Source: Hyaloscypha bicolor E
Taxonomy: Eukaryota; Ascomycota; Leotiomycetes; Helotiales; Hyaloscyphaceae
Reading direction: 5' to 3'
Length of the DNA: 64,000 bases
Assembly (NCBI RefSeq): GCF_002865645.1
Contig: NW_020194626.1
Coordinates: 62,001-126,000, forward strand
In this document: piece after piece, positions 55,010-64,000 of the stretch
Layout: every line of letters begins with the position of its first letter
How positions within the stretch are numbered: the stretch's first letter is position 1
The notes under the pieces: generated by a model
Database searches by the model: none
What the model was told of the DNA's origin: nothing
Seen by the model: the letters and a program-made list of their open reading frames with translations, nothing else
Made by a program: the position numbers and the translations under genes

Positions 55010-56916
55010 GGCGGAGAGGTTTCGGCAGGTGGGACGAGGTTTGCGGAAGGTAGATCACGCCGTCTGTCGTGTTGTGAGAGAGTCCGAGGAGAGGTTATGT
55101 AGGTGCGTACAACATCGTCAGAAGAACATCGGGTCTGCTCATGAAGATGGAGGTGGTGAGGAATGTCCCACAACCAAAGCCTTGCAGACCGACGGTGAGG
55201 TGTTTGACACATGCAGATGGCGGCGTCCAGTACTCGTCCCGTGCTGCTGTGAGGGCGGGGAGCTCCTGCATTTCGAACTGGGGGTCGTGCGGCTGTGCCC
55301 TGTGGGGTGTGCCAATGGTGGGGGCCAATATAAGTGACAGGAAAAGTGGGTCATTATTATTCGGCTGACCGCGGCTCTATGAGCGCTTTTTCTGTTTGGT
55401 CAACTTTCCATCACTTATCAGACTTCACTCTCCAACAAAAGCTGCCCCCCTTTTGGAGCTGAGGTCCGCCACGAGCCTGTCATGAGACCTCGGCTGGCTG
55501 AAAGTGCTGGCTGACTTGGTGGACATGTTTCCCGCTTTGAATACCACGCACGACTCTCACGGTACGGCTGCGGCGCGTCACGAATTACGGGAAGGTCAAA
55601 GACGTGCATCACTGTGGGCCCGAGTCAGAGTCATATGGCTTTGCGCAGCAAGCGTGAGAGGTTGGTCTTGCCGATGGAAGATAAGATGTGCACACAACGG
55701 GCCAAGTGGAAGGCCATTCAGGAGGCTTCAATCTCGTCATCCATGGGAACGGTTTAGTCTTGCTCAGCCATGAAAAAGCTGCATATTCTAGAATCCGACC
55801 CAGATCTCTAAGAAGATAAGAAGGGGGTACAAGTGACAGCTTGTAATACCAACCTCACCGCGAAAGGTATGTGAAGCCTGTCCGTTTCGGTACATCCCGT
55901 GCTCATCCAACCTATCAGGCTTAGAGAAGGACCCTCGCGTTAGGGCTTCGAAGATAGAAAATGCCAATACGCGCCGGGCATCCCCAAAACGCCCGAGGAA
56001 ACTTTGAAATGTGATTGCTATTCGGGGCACCATTGCCCGAGGATATTTGCTTGTTGGCGTTCCCAGGCAGCACTTCCATGGGGAATGCTTTTGCTAAAGG
56101 TCTCGACGATACCACGCCCCATCATGTTTGAGATGCAAAACCGGGCTACGAGAGAGAATGAACGAAATTGCAAGAGTCGAGAAGCGAGGACTGCCAAGAT
56201 ACCCCTGAGTTCCCGAGTCGAAGCGAAATTTTTAACGAAGATCCTTCATGAGAAGGACAACATATTTTGATGGCAGCACAATTTGCGGGTTCAAAGCAGA
56301 ACCACTTTGAGCTGTTAGACTCAGCGGCGTGCTCCGAAGTCCAAGAGCTGGGAGGATGAAGCTTTGGAATGTAAACACCATAGCAAGAGTTGCACGGAGG
56401 ACGTTGAGAACACAAAGGGAACACTGAACCTTCGCCGATCAGCGAGAATTCGCCGGCTTTCTTGGAGTCTACATTATCGTTCCCATACTTGATGATCTCT
56501 CTTCAGCCGTTCCGGCGTGGAAAGGTTGTCAAATGACTATGTCCTCTCCTCCCTAAACTTGGTCGCCCTCAGAATGTGCAATGTCAACTGACTTCTCTCT
56601 TCCCTAGTCCTGCTTGCCACTGGGCCGTTCTTCGTGGTAACCAGAACCCCAAGATTCCTCCGCCCGTCTACGGCGAACTTGACCAGCATCATCTCGCAGG
56701 ATGTACGGGTTGACCTCAGCCTGAAGAACAGGGAGCTGTGCCGGACACGTTGGCGCGGATTTTGATTGTTCCGCGAGCATGCTGTATATTCAGGTTCAAT
56801 TTATGATCTCCCAAGTTCCCTTTACTGCTTTTGAAACCAACGCCATCAATTCGCTTCTGATGTAGTAGTCATACAACGTTGCTCCTTACAATGCAAGACA
56901 ATCTATCCCTACCAGC
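55010..56916. other. Intergenic upstream of kha1, no gene seen
   Basis: Contains the kha1 promoter. Frames overlap in all phases from 55095 to 55368 without motif. Nothing recognisable as RNA, repeat or transposon. Confidence 0.4.
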
Positions 56917-57332
56917 TTAGCCATGACGATGTCTGTCCAGACGCTCGTTCCAATACTTGTCCTCCCAATCAATTTTGTCCACCATTGGCTCCACCCAATT
57001 TCCACCATCCACCCACATCCTTCTAGAATCACTCCACCTGACTTGCTGGTGACGAGCAGTCCAGTACCGTATCTCCAAGTCCGGCTGCCTGCTACATGGC
57101 TCATACTTGCTGCACTCTGACAGTTCCTTTGCTGGGCAAGTGAGTAGTCCTCTTTTTGGAGTACTCGACACTTTCTGATTTTCCTGTAAACTTCGCTCTC
57201 CTGAAGATCCTTCCTTGTGTCATCAGTGTGACCCCATTGAGTCAGTATGGTCACTCGGGTAGTTGGGCGATGGTTCTTCATCTACATGAAACTATGGCCG
57301 CATTCGAAGTTGACGCGCCTGCCCTTGCACAT
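56917..57332 (-). CDS. Small Cys/Trp-rich protein of unknown function
   Basis: A candidate two-exon gene of about 107 residues. Exon 1 (57332-57293) opens MCKGRRVNFECGH, with a Cys/Cys/His start that recurs in small fungal proteins of unknown role. A 92-base intron (57292-57201, acceptor TTCAG) is predicted, though its donor GTTTCA is weak and a GTAGAT seven bases further on is an alternative that would shift the frame. Exon 2 (57200-56917) gives TCPAKELSECSKYEPCSRQP, IRYWTARHQQVRWSDSRRMW and ends WNERLDRHRHG. The Cys/His spacing suggests zinc binding. No signal peptide or membrane span is present. Confidence 0.45.
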
Positions 57333-58440
57333 GTTAGAGAAGCTTGTGTGTTGGAGAAAGCTCAGGTTCGTGTTTTGGTGAGGTTCAAGGATGGATGCAG
57401 GAAGGGCTGGGGAGGATGCTCCGTGGAAATCTTCGTGACGGTACGCGCGTCGGGTGAGGAGGGCAAGCGACTTTGGCAATGTGCTTTAAGAATTTCTTAA
57501 TAATACTCGAATGAGGAAAGCTATTCTGAAAAGTAGTTGCTCGGAGAAGTTTCCGTGCACGCTCGAGAGATGTGGAGTTTGAAGAAGGCATGTCTTGGAA
57601 AAAGTTAGGCTACGAAATTTTGGAACTATTTGTACCCTGCTTCAAGTGAGCAGAGTGCTCTCATGAATCAGTGATAGAAGCATCCATTCAAACCTTTCCA
57701 AGAATACTTTTGAGCCTGCTGTGAATCCATTGTTCTGAACTTCTGGGGTTGATTCTAGGTGGGTGTGTTATTTATCAGCAACGCAGTATCGAGGCTTTGA
57801 AGTTAATATGAGCAAGCTTTCCGCGCGCAGTAATGTTTGCGACTTCGCGCTCAATATCCTGCCTTGGCAGGTTAGAATCTAAGAATGTTCTTCTTGCTAT
57901 GACATTACATCTGCGTTACATAATGTGCTGTGATTCATGAAGTCTCGTGACGTTGTGATCGGGCTGGCTTAAGAGCAAGATTCGGCTTACGGAAAATTGG
58001 GTGGGTCGTATGTAACGAAATAAGGGTTTTTCATATCACTAGCAAGCGACACGACGCCGTAAGGCGCGGGCACGGGTCTACTGTTATGGTAGATTTGGGG
58101 AGTCAGCGTGGGACTTGCCGGTAAAGGATTAAGGCTTTGGCATATAACCTTTTTGCCATTTTGATCATCTGAACTGAAGATACTTCAAATGTTGCAGAAT
58201 TTCAATTATAGTTCTCAATTTTTGCGATCGCAATTTTTTTTGGTGCTTTGTTGACTCGCTAAGCGAAGCGAAGATATAAAGAGTGAAGAATGGTAAGCGA
58301 TTTTGATTTTGTTAGGCTCGGACTACCATTTAGGATTCCGATGAGGGGAGATAGATAGGTAAATTTTTTGCGAGCTTCGCAACAGATCGACAACAACAAC
58401 CAAATCCAAGATAGCAGACGAAACCAAACGCACCGGCACA
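57333..58440. other. Intergenic, no gene recognised
   Basis: Between the small minus-strand gene and the Lys/Glu-rich gene. Sequence just before 58441 (aacaacaaccaaatccaagatag...gcaccggcaca) looks like a fungal leader and supports the ATG at 58441. Confidence 0.4.
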
Positions 58441-58965
58441 ATGCCTAAAAACATTACCGTAAGTTATATCTGCATTCTGTCAGTGTTTTCAATGTTCTGC
58501 CACGCTGTAGAACATTGAGACCGCGTCTGTAACATTACTGACTATATGTCACAGAAAACAATGAAGAAGACGGAGCGAAAGGCGCAGTCGAAAGCGCAAG
58601 CCGAGAAGGAGAAGAATTTGGCTGCCGCACGGCGAGAGTAGAAGGGGAAGGACAAGGAGAAGGCTGTGGAGCGTGCTGCCCTGAAGGGCTTGACAGCAGT
58701 CAACCTGGATGAGGCGGCGGCCAAGAGGGAGAAGAAGAATGAGAGGAGAAAGGAGGAGGCGGCGGGGTTGGAGAAGAAGGGGGCGAAGAAGGAGGCGAGG
58801 GAGATGATGGCAAGGGATGGGATATCTCTCATTCTGGCGGCGGCGGCGCGGGTAGACGGGGAAGAGAGGGATAGGGAGGGTTTGGCGGCGCTTTTGGCGG
58901 CAGCGGAGGTGGTGGAGGAGCAGGAGATTGCGGAGAAGATGGAGGGTCTGGAGCTGGGAGAGTAA
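58441..58965 (+). pseudogene. Lys/Glu-rich coiled-coil protein with internal TAG
   Basis: Exon 1 (58441-58458) encodes MPKNIT and ends at a perfect GTAAGT donor. Exon 2 (58555-58965) follows a TCACAG acceptor and begins KTMKKTERKAQSKAQAEKEK. An in-frame TAG at 58639-58641 interrupts after ARRE, yet the same frame continues strongly biased and open for 108 more codons (KGKDKEKAVERAAL, EKKGAKKEAREMMARDG) to TAA at 58963-58965. A single base change from CAG, AAG or GAG would restore a protein of 142 residues. The composition resembles small basic fungal proteins of unknown role, nearly all helix. Possibilities are a recent nonsense mutation, stop-codon readthrough or a sequence error. No alternative splice that removes the TAG is apparent. 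Confidence 0.55.
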
Positions 58966-59023
58966 TGTCCGAGAATAAATTGACATCAACAAAAGTCCTC
59001 ATCAAGGCATGGGTCAACAGCAT

Positions 59024-59467
59024 CTACGCTCTTCCTTCCATATCAACTACTTGTGCTCCAAATCCAAGGCTCGATGCTCTCATGTTGCCAGAATAAGCCG
59101 ACAGGCGCGTGCTCCCTCGGAAAAATATCATATGAACCTGCAACATCCCTCGCGATCTTCCGATTCCTCCCTGCCATGAGTGCTCGTATAGTGATGGTCT
59201 ATCCGGAAGTCCTTGTAGTCCACCCACCTCGAATTTTATGCCCAATCTTCCGATAAACCCTGTGAAGAAGCCTCCTTTCCGAGGACCTAAAACGACCAGC
59301 GCAAAATTCACACCTTCGATAACGTGATAGAGGCACTTGCAGTTTGGTTTGCACTTGTTGTACCATTCGATTTCGGGAGTCCTCCCAACGTGATTGGCAA
59401 GGGCCAGCTGGGAGATGACTTGACACTTTGTAGCGCTCGCTGTACGAGGGTACTGGAATAATGGCAT
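59024..59467 (-). CDS. Hypothetical small protein, doubtful
   Basis: From the first in-frame ATG (MPLFQYPRTASATKC) the frame is 147 residues long. It includes EWYNKCKPNCKCLYHVIEG, a Cys-rich patch, and a Gly-rich middle (GGFFTGFIGRLGIKFEVGG). No family is recognised and no splice sites stand out. It ends 60 bases from the 3' end of the preceding plus-strand gene, so it might be antisense or chance. Confidence 0.22.
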   Translation of the reverse strand: MPLFQYPRTASATKCQVISQLALANHVGRTPEIEWYNKCKPNCKCLYHVIEGVNFALVVLGPRKGGFFTGFIGRLGIKFEVGGLQGLPDRPSLYEHSWQGGIGRSRGMLQVHMIFFRGSTRLSAYSGNMRASSLGFGAQVVDMEGRA

Positions 59468-60368
59468 ACTGAGCAGTGAGATTTTAATTGTCTTAAAGTA
59501 CAAACACGGAGTAAGGAGATTTGGCAATCTATAAACAAACTCAAATGTGACTGAGGCAACAATTGTGGATGTCCAACATTGATCAATTCATGGACTCACA
59601 TCAGAATCATCAAATGTTTATAGAGTCATTTTGAGGATACTCTGAATCGAATTTTCAGGAGGAAGTCGTACATTCACGCAGCTTTCAGATGCATATCCGC
59701 CATTCCTTCAGACATCTGGAAATTGTGCACTCTTGCAGATTCACAGAATCTTTCTGTTATCTGAGACCATAATGTTGACAAAAAATAGGGGGGAGGGTTG
59801 GACAGGGGGTCGAAGTGGTACTCACGTGACCATGGCGAAGCTTGAAATTACTCCAGAACCTTAACTTCAAATTCAATATCTTCCACCAAAGACCTCCACG
59901 AACACACCTACCCTGGAACTTTGAACAATCTACTATTCTTATCTCGGCATCGTACGAGGGCCTCATCCTACGGGGTTAACATTTGTGCTCCCTCGGCAGT
60001 TTATGTCAATCCTCGTCATCTGGGAACCAGCGCCAAGCCAGTTCTCACTACCTCAGGAGGCGGAATCAGGCACACATACCAAACGTTACTCTCGGATTTA
60101 CGCACATAGGGGATGATCTACTGGTTGCATCCCAAATTAGCAACATCGATAGTAGATCTTCTAGGAAATGTATATTCCGCTCGTAAGCCAAGAATTCGTA
60201 CCCGACATCCAAAGCATCACGGGACTGTGTCACGCATTGTGTCATCCGGCTTTCGCCTGCCGGCCAAGCGAACAATCTTCAATATATAAAGTGTAAATAC
60301 TGGTAGGTAGAGTTACTTTCAGCAACAGATAGCAGCAAACCCCGACCTTCCTCCAACGATATCTGGAA
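59468..60368. other. Intergenic, promoter of the secreted-protein gene
   Basis: AT-leaning sequence with no recognised frame. A TATA-like AATATATAAAG at 60280-60290 lies about 110 bases before the start of the next gene and is a plausible core promoter. Confidence 0.45.
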
Positions 60369-60398
60369 ATGAACTTTATCCTCGACCCTCTCAGAACA

Positions 60399-60827
60399 AT
60401 GAAGACCCCATTGATTCTCTTTTCCCTCACCACGCTCCTCTCCGCGGCTCTCGCCCTGCCTTCAATGATTCACTCACTAGTCGGCACGGAATGGAGCATC
60501 TGCAATTACACTCAAGGATGTTCGCCTGCAGGCTGCGAGTACGGATTCACCATCGCCTGGGGCTCGTCTCCTACCAACGAGCCGGACTTCTCAACATACT
60601 GCCAGGGTAGCGATATTGCATACGAACTCCAACCTTGTGAAAACCCTGCTATCAGCTCGAACGAGATTTCGGGGTTTCAGAATGTGACTGTGGTTGTGCA
60701 ACACTTCTTTGAGACGTCAGACGGGGCTGGGCATTATGTTATGGGGAACTATACATTCCAGGATGTCGATGGCAACTACCCAACAGCTTTTGGGATCAAG
60801 CAGAGTGAGGTTAGGACGGTTGCATAG
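60399..60827 (+). CDS. Small secreted Cys-containing protein
   Basis: A 142-residue protein with a clear N-terminal signal peptide (MKTPLILFSLTTLLSAALA). Mature sequence contains five Cys, three grouped as SICNYTQGCSPAGCEYGF, and N-glycosylation sequons (NYT, NVT, NYT). An upstream in-frame ATG at 60369 would add ten residues in front and weaken the signal peptide, so I prefer 60399. It fits the general profile of small secreted proteins of ascomycetes that include host-interaction proteins, but nothing shows such a role, and I recognise no characterised family. No intron is needed. A TATA-like motif lies just upstream, and the 3' end converges on the hydrolase gene. Confidence 0.65.
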   Translation: MKTPLILFSLTTLLSAALALPSMIHSLVGTEWSICNYTQGCSPAGCEYGFTIAWGSSPTNEPDFSTYCQGSDIAYELQPCENPAISSNEISGFQNVTVVVQHFFETSDGAGHYVMGNYTFQDVDGNYPTAFGIKQSEVRTVA

Positions 60828-60970
60828 GCGCGTATTGGGCCCGGGCATTGCATAGCGAGTGGTAAATATGTCTCATTGCTTCTCATCATTTGAATACAAG
60901 AAGTTTCAATGCTATTTGAGAGTATTAGATCTTCACAGCCCGATTCCAATCTGTCCAAGTGCGGCAGCTC

Positions 60971-62056
60971 TCAATGCTTGACAGCTTGGGCAAAATCCTT
61001 CAGGAACAACCATCTTCCTTCTTTTACCCATCCCTTTTGCATGAAGTCATTTGCATACTTCGGGAAGAAGTCCATGACTGGCAGCAAACTCTCATCATGA
61101 GCCATCACGACCAACACCTCGTCCCTCGCATCAGCCTCAATGACCTTCCCAATCGTAACCTCCGCTTCATCGACATCATTGGCAACGCCCTTGCCATCAT
61201 CAAGCCTGGCAATGGCATAAAACGGCTTCATCTTATCACCATCTCTATACAAATCATTGAACAAAGACCCCGGACAAGGAGTTTTGCTCTTCAGATCCAG
61301 CGGATTGGGAGAAATAGACTTGGGCAGCGGCAGATACTGACTCGGCCTGAACTCTCCCCCATGATGACAAGCATCACCACCCATAAAAATAAAGGAACAT
61401 GGGTTGCTCGTAACGCGTGCAAGACCACACATATGTCCAATCGCATGGCCGGGAGAATCCAAAAGATAAAAGCTGCCATCCCCAAAATAATCAAAAGCCT
61501 CAAACCTCCCAATCTTCAACCGCTGATCAAATTTAATCTCCCTCAGTTCCCTCCCTTCATAATCACTCTCCCTAATCGGCGCATCTTGGTTCTTCGGATA
61601 CCCAGGCGTGAAGTTCTCTTTAAACCCTGGTCCCACAATCAACGCGGTACTCTTCTCACAGGTCGAGGGATCACCAGTGTGATCCCAATGCCAATGACTC
61701 CAGATAATCCCTTCAATGCTCTTTCCATCAACTCCATTGGCTTCCAGCTGCTCTCGAACCCCTTGCTTAACCACTACTTTCCATCCTCCATCTGCGATGC
61801 GCTTGACGATGCGGGGAGCGAGATTTTCGTGGTCTTTCCGTACGCCGAGGTCGAAGAGAAGGTTTCGCGAGGAGGGATGCTCGACCAGGAAGGAGAAGGC
61901 GGGGCAGGAGAAGTGGGTGAAGCCTTTTATTTCGGGTTGGACAAAGTGTGCTAGGGGGATGCCGTCGACTTGAGTGGTGGTGTTGATGATGCGAACCTTT
62001 ACTGTTGTGTTTGAGGTGGGGACCTTGAGATCCGGAGAGGTGCGGGATTGGGCCAT
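60971..62056 (-). CDS. Metallo-beta-lactamase-fold hydrolase (lactonase-like)
   Basis: An intronless gene for a 361-residue protein of the metallo-beta-lactamase superfamily, from the first ATG (MAQSRTSPDL). The zinc motif HWHWDHTGD sits at residues about 121-129 (HxHxDH), a later metal ligand is likely His204 (DSPGHAIGH), and Asp228 in MGGDACHHGG completes the site. The arrangement resembles lactonase-type enzymes that open homoserine-lactone or other lactone rings, and fungal relatives also act on mycotoxin or phenolic lactones. The real substrate cannot be told from sequence. No signal peptide is present, so it is probably cytosolic. Start sites upstream (to 62182) use TTG and are rejected. 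Confidence 0.82.
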   Translation of the reverse strand: MAQSRTSPDLKVPTSNTTVKVRIINTTTQVDGIPLAHFVQPEIKGFTHFSCPAFSFLVEHPSSRNLLFDLGVRKDHENLAPRIVKRIADGGWKVVVKQGVREQLEANGVDGKSIEGIIWSHWHWDHTGDPSTCEKSTALIVGPGFKENFTPGYPKNQDAPIRESDYEGRELREIKFDQRLKIGRFEAFDYFGDGSFYLLDSPGHAIGHMCGLARVTSNPCSFIFMGGDACHHGGEFRPSQYLPLPKSISPNPLDLKSKTPCPGSLFNDLYRDGDKMKPFYAIARLDDGKGVANDVDEAEVTIGKVIEADARDEVLVVMAHDESLLPVMDFFPKYANDFMQKGWVKEGRWLFLKDFAQAVKH

Positions 62057-62751
62057 GATGAGGATTTGATGGAGATTCTCTGATGAGAATATGGCAAAGA
62101 CAGCTAGAAAATATATTAAGATACGTAGAAAATTGATCTCGAAAAGGTGAGACAGGGTTATAATTTGCTGAAGTGATGACAATGTTGTGCTTGTACTTAT
62201 GCAGATGAGAACATTCGGAACTGTGATGGAGATCGAGCCACCTGACGTCAGAGGCTAGGAGACGTGGAAGTAGTAACAGATTTATTATATCCTTGATAAG
62301 TTATTGGAATTGTCTTCGAGGAGCTCCCAAGGCAGAATAAGAACTGTGTTTCCGCTCGTTATTACTGAAATTTCATCCAGTGTCTTGATAGGGTGAGGAT
62401 TGGATGAACTGCTTGACGGGAAAGGCTGGCGGCGAGGCTGAGATGAGACATATTGAGGGCAGCGGGGTAACTTTTAAATATGCTCTGTAAATTACTAAAC
62501 TCAATCTTTATCACGTGCGTAGGGCTATCTCTCTCGAATCTGATTTAGATTTTAAAGAAACCCCGGAGTGGAAATATCGATGGCTGGTTAGGCGACAGCC
62601 GCTAGCGCTCCAGCCTTCTTCAGGGACCTCTAGCTTCCCTCACTTCTCGTTTTTTTTACTCTCGGAGTCACAACCCCCACTGTCCTGTACCTTCAAGGGC
62701 AATATTGCCATCCCAACAACTCCAAACCCCTCGGCTCGTCTCGAACTCAAA
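62057..62751. promoter_or_regulatory. Divergent promoter region, hydrolase and phosphoribosyltransferase
   Basis: The two start codons point away from each other across about 690 bases. The right end is CT/AC-rich (cccaacaactccaaacccctcgg) before ATG at 62752. I can name no specific binding site. Confidence 0.5.
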
Positions 62752-63503
62752 ATGGTCGTCAAAGAATACGTGACCTACAACCAGGTACGCTCCCGAAAAA
62801 CCAAACCCAACCCCTCCAGGCAGAAGCTCACAGCCCCACGCAGGTCCACAAGCTATGTCAAGAAGCCGCACCCCGCATCCTCGAGGACTTCAAACCTCAG
62901 CTCATGATCGCGATCGGTGGTGGAGGCTACGTACCCGCAAGAATCCTACGCTCGTTTCTGAAGCAGCCTGGGTCTCCCAATATCCCCATCCAAGCCATCG
63001 GGCTGTCCCTCTACGAAGAGCTACCTTCCACACACCCCTCTGGCAGGAACACACCCGGTGAGGCCGAGCAGCCTGGCACAAAGGTTACGCGAACGCAATG
63101 GCTAGATTTGACGAGCTTGGGGGAGATGGAGAATCTGGTTGGCAAGAGGATTCTGATCGTCGATGAGGTTGACGATACGAGGACCACACTGGAATATGCC
63201 GTGAAGGAGCTGGAGAAGGATGTTGAGCTTGCGAGGCAGAAACTGGGTGGGAAGGGAGAGAAGACAGTGTTTTCGGTGTTTGTTTTGCATGTGAGTTTTC
63301 GTCCCCCTTCGAGGCTGGGGCCTTCTGACGCGTTTAAATAGAACAAAAACAAAGAGAAGAAGGGCCAGCTTCCGGAGCACATGCTGAATGAGAATCGATA
63401 CTTGGCTGCTAGGACTACGGGGGATGTTTGGATTTGCTACCCCTGGGAAGCGACGGATATCGACGAGCATGATGAGATGGCTAAGAAGCAGCCTGCGAAT
63501 TAG
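62752..63503 (+). CDS. xpt1: Xanthine/hypoxanthine phosphoribosyltransferase
   Basis: Purine-salvage enzyme transferring phosphoribosyl from PRPP to xanthine or a related base; about 213 residues, like yeast Xpt1 and Hpt1. Exons are 62752-62784, 62844-63290 and 63342-63503, with introns of 59 and 51 bases. Exon 1 (MVVKEYVTYNQ) joins VHKLCQEAAPRI. Family signs: MIAIGGGGYVPARIL (PPi loop), the PRPP motif ILIVDEVDDTRTTLEYAV, and WICYPWEATDID near the C-terminus. Substrate preference between xanthine, guanine and hypoxanthine is not decided by what I can see. The protein has no targeting signal and should be cytosolic. Confidence 0.9.
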
Positions 63504-63775
63504 GAGCGTGCATTTGGAGAATTTCATTCAGGATACCATTTGCCTCCAATTTTGCGGAGCAGCGCCTCAGTCATTATAGCATCAAGGTCTGTCATCTAGA
63601 CGCGGGAATGGGTATACCCCAACAGCTTCTCAGCTGGTTTTCACGGTCTTCTCAGCTCTCGCAGATTTGAATAGATCAATAGCCATACGCCTCCTTGGGA
63701 TAGAATTCTGTATCGAATCTGCCATTCTACTCTACTCCTTTATTCCCTGGTTAGTAGTTGAAGTTTAATCTTGAT

Positions 63776-63994
63776 ATGCTGAGTGTTCAGCAGATCATAA
63801 AAAGTGGTCTTAAATACAGTTCTAACTGGTTATTCGGAAACAAGGGGGACCAGCCAAAGCAGTTCAAAGGAATTGACTTCGGTTCCGGACCATCAGGGGC
63901 TACATTCTCAGCTTGGGGCACATTTTTGGTGGCTAATGCAAAGGTTTGTAGCTACTCTTTTATTGAGTTGCGAAAGCAACGTAAGAAAGAGTGA
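63776..63994 (+). CDS. 5' part of an unrecognised gene, cut by the window edge
   Basis: ATG at 63776 opens MLSVQQIIKSGLKYSSNWLF then a hydrophilic part and FKGIDFGSGPSGATFSAWGT. At 63943 a possible donor (AAG/GTTTGT) occurs, so exon 1 would be 56 codons. Without splicing the frame ends in TGA at 63992-63994. The Gly/Ser-rich segment resembles a folded domain, but I cannot name it. The rest, if any, lies beyond the window. Confidence 0.35.
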   Translation: MLSVQQIIKSGLKYSSNWLFGNKGDQPKQFKGIDFGSGPSGATFSAWGTFLVANAKVCSYSFIELRKQRKKE

Positions 63995-64000
63995 TAATGC

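Noticed and set aside
58555..58965. Minus-strand ORF of 147 codons opposite the Lys/Glu-rich gene
   Set aside because: Its Leu/Arg-rich sequence is the mirror of GAG/AAG/GCG codons on the plus strand.

Overview
This window is eukaryotic nuclear DNA from a filamentous ascomycete (Pezizomycotina). Its genes are split by short introns of about 45-60 bases with GTANGT-like donors, CTAAC/CTGAC branch sites and CAG/TAG acceptors. The best conserved products are fungal: beta-tubulin, a CPC1/GCN4-type bZIP factor, GCN20, WHI2, a TBF1-like Myb protein, DUF3176 and a 2EXR/F-box-like protein. Several families are common in Leotiomycetes (Helotiales), but placement at that level is inference. No rRNA, tRNA, CRISPR or bacterial-type feature was seen.

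Layout. 1-2.4 kb: cpc1, the amino-acid general-control activator, with a two-uORF leader. 3.2 kb: a possible small secreted peptide. 4.1-5.1 kb: a TenA/heme-oxygenase-like protein. 7.2-8.1 kb: an F-box/2EXR-like protein. 8.3-17.1 kb, all on the minus strand: a TBF1-like Myb protein, an unknown protein, WHI2 and a DUF3176 membrane protein. 18.1-20.5 kb: GCN20 (minus), divergent from beta-tubulin (20.8-22.5 kb, plus), which is followed by argininosuccinate synthase (23.1-24.7 kb, plus). 25.9-29.1 kb: broken coding-like sequence, partly resembling the membrane end of a CorA-like protein. 32.7-33.4 kb: a CIA30-domain protein (minus). 34.9-35.8 kb: a second bZIP factor (minus). 35.8-49.5 kb: a long region with no recognisable gene, including an AT-rich island near 45.5 kb, ending in a retrotransposon LTR relic at 49.5-49.8 kb. 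50.2-55.0 kb: a 2-oxoglutarate dioxygenase and a KHA1-like K+/H+ antiporter, both minus. 56.9-57.3 kb: a small Cys/Trp-rich protein. 58.4-59.0 kb: a Lys/Glu-rich gene with an internal TAG. 60.4-64 kb: a small secreted protein, a metallo-beta-lactamase-fold hydrolase (minus), a divergent xanthine/hypoxanthine phosphoribosyltransferase, and a gene start cut by the window edge.

Functional links. Four genes bear on amino-acid supply and stress: cpc1 (transcription), gcn20 (Gcn2 activation), arg1 (a classic general-control target) and whi2 (nutrient and stress signalling). They are not one operon-like unit, and the grouping may be chance. The observations most worth checking are the cpc1 leader, the apparently destroyed donor of beta-tubulin intron 2 (TT in place of GT at 21005-21006), and the in-frame TAG at 58639-58641. 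Exon boundaries were placed by eye from splice signals, reading-frame continuity and remembered family sequence, and none was tested against transcripts.
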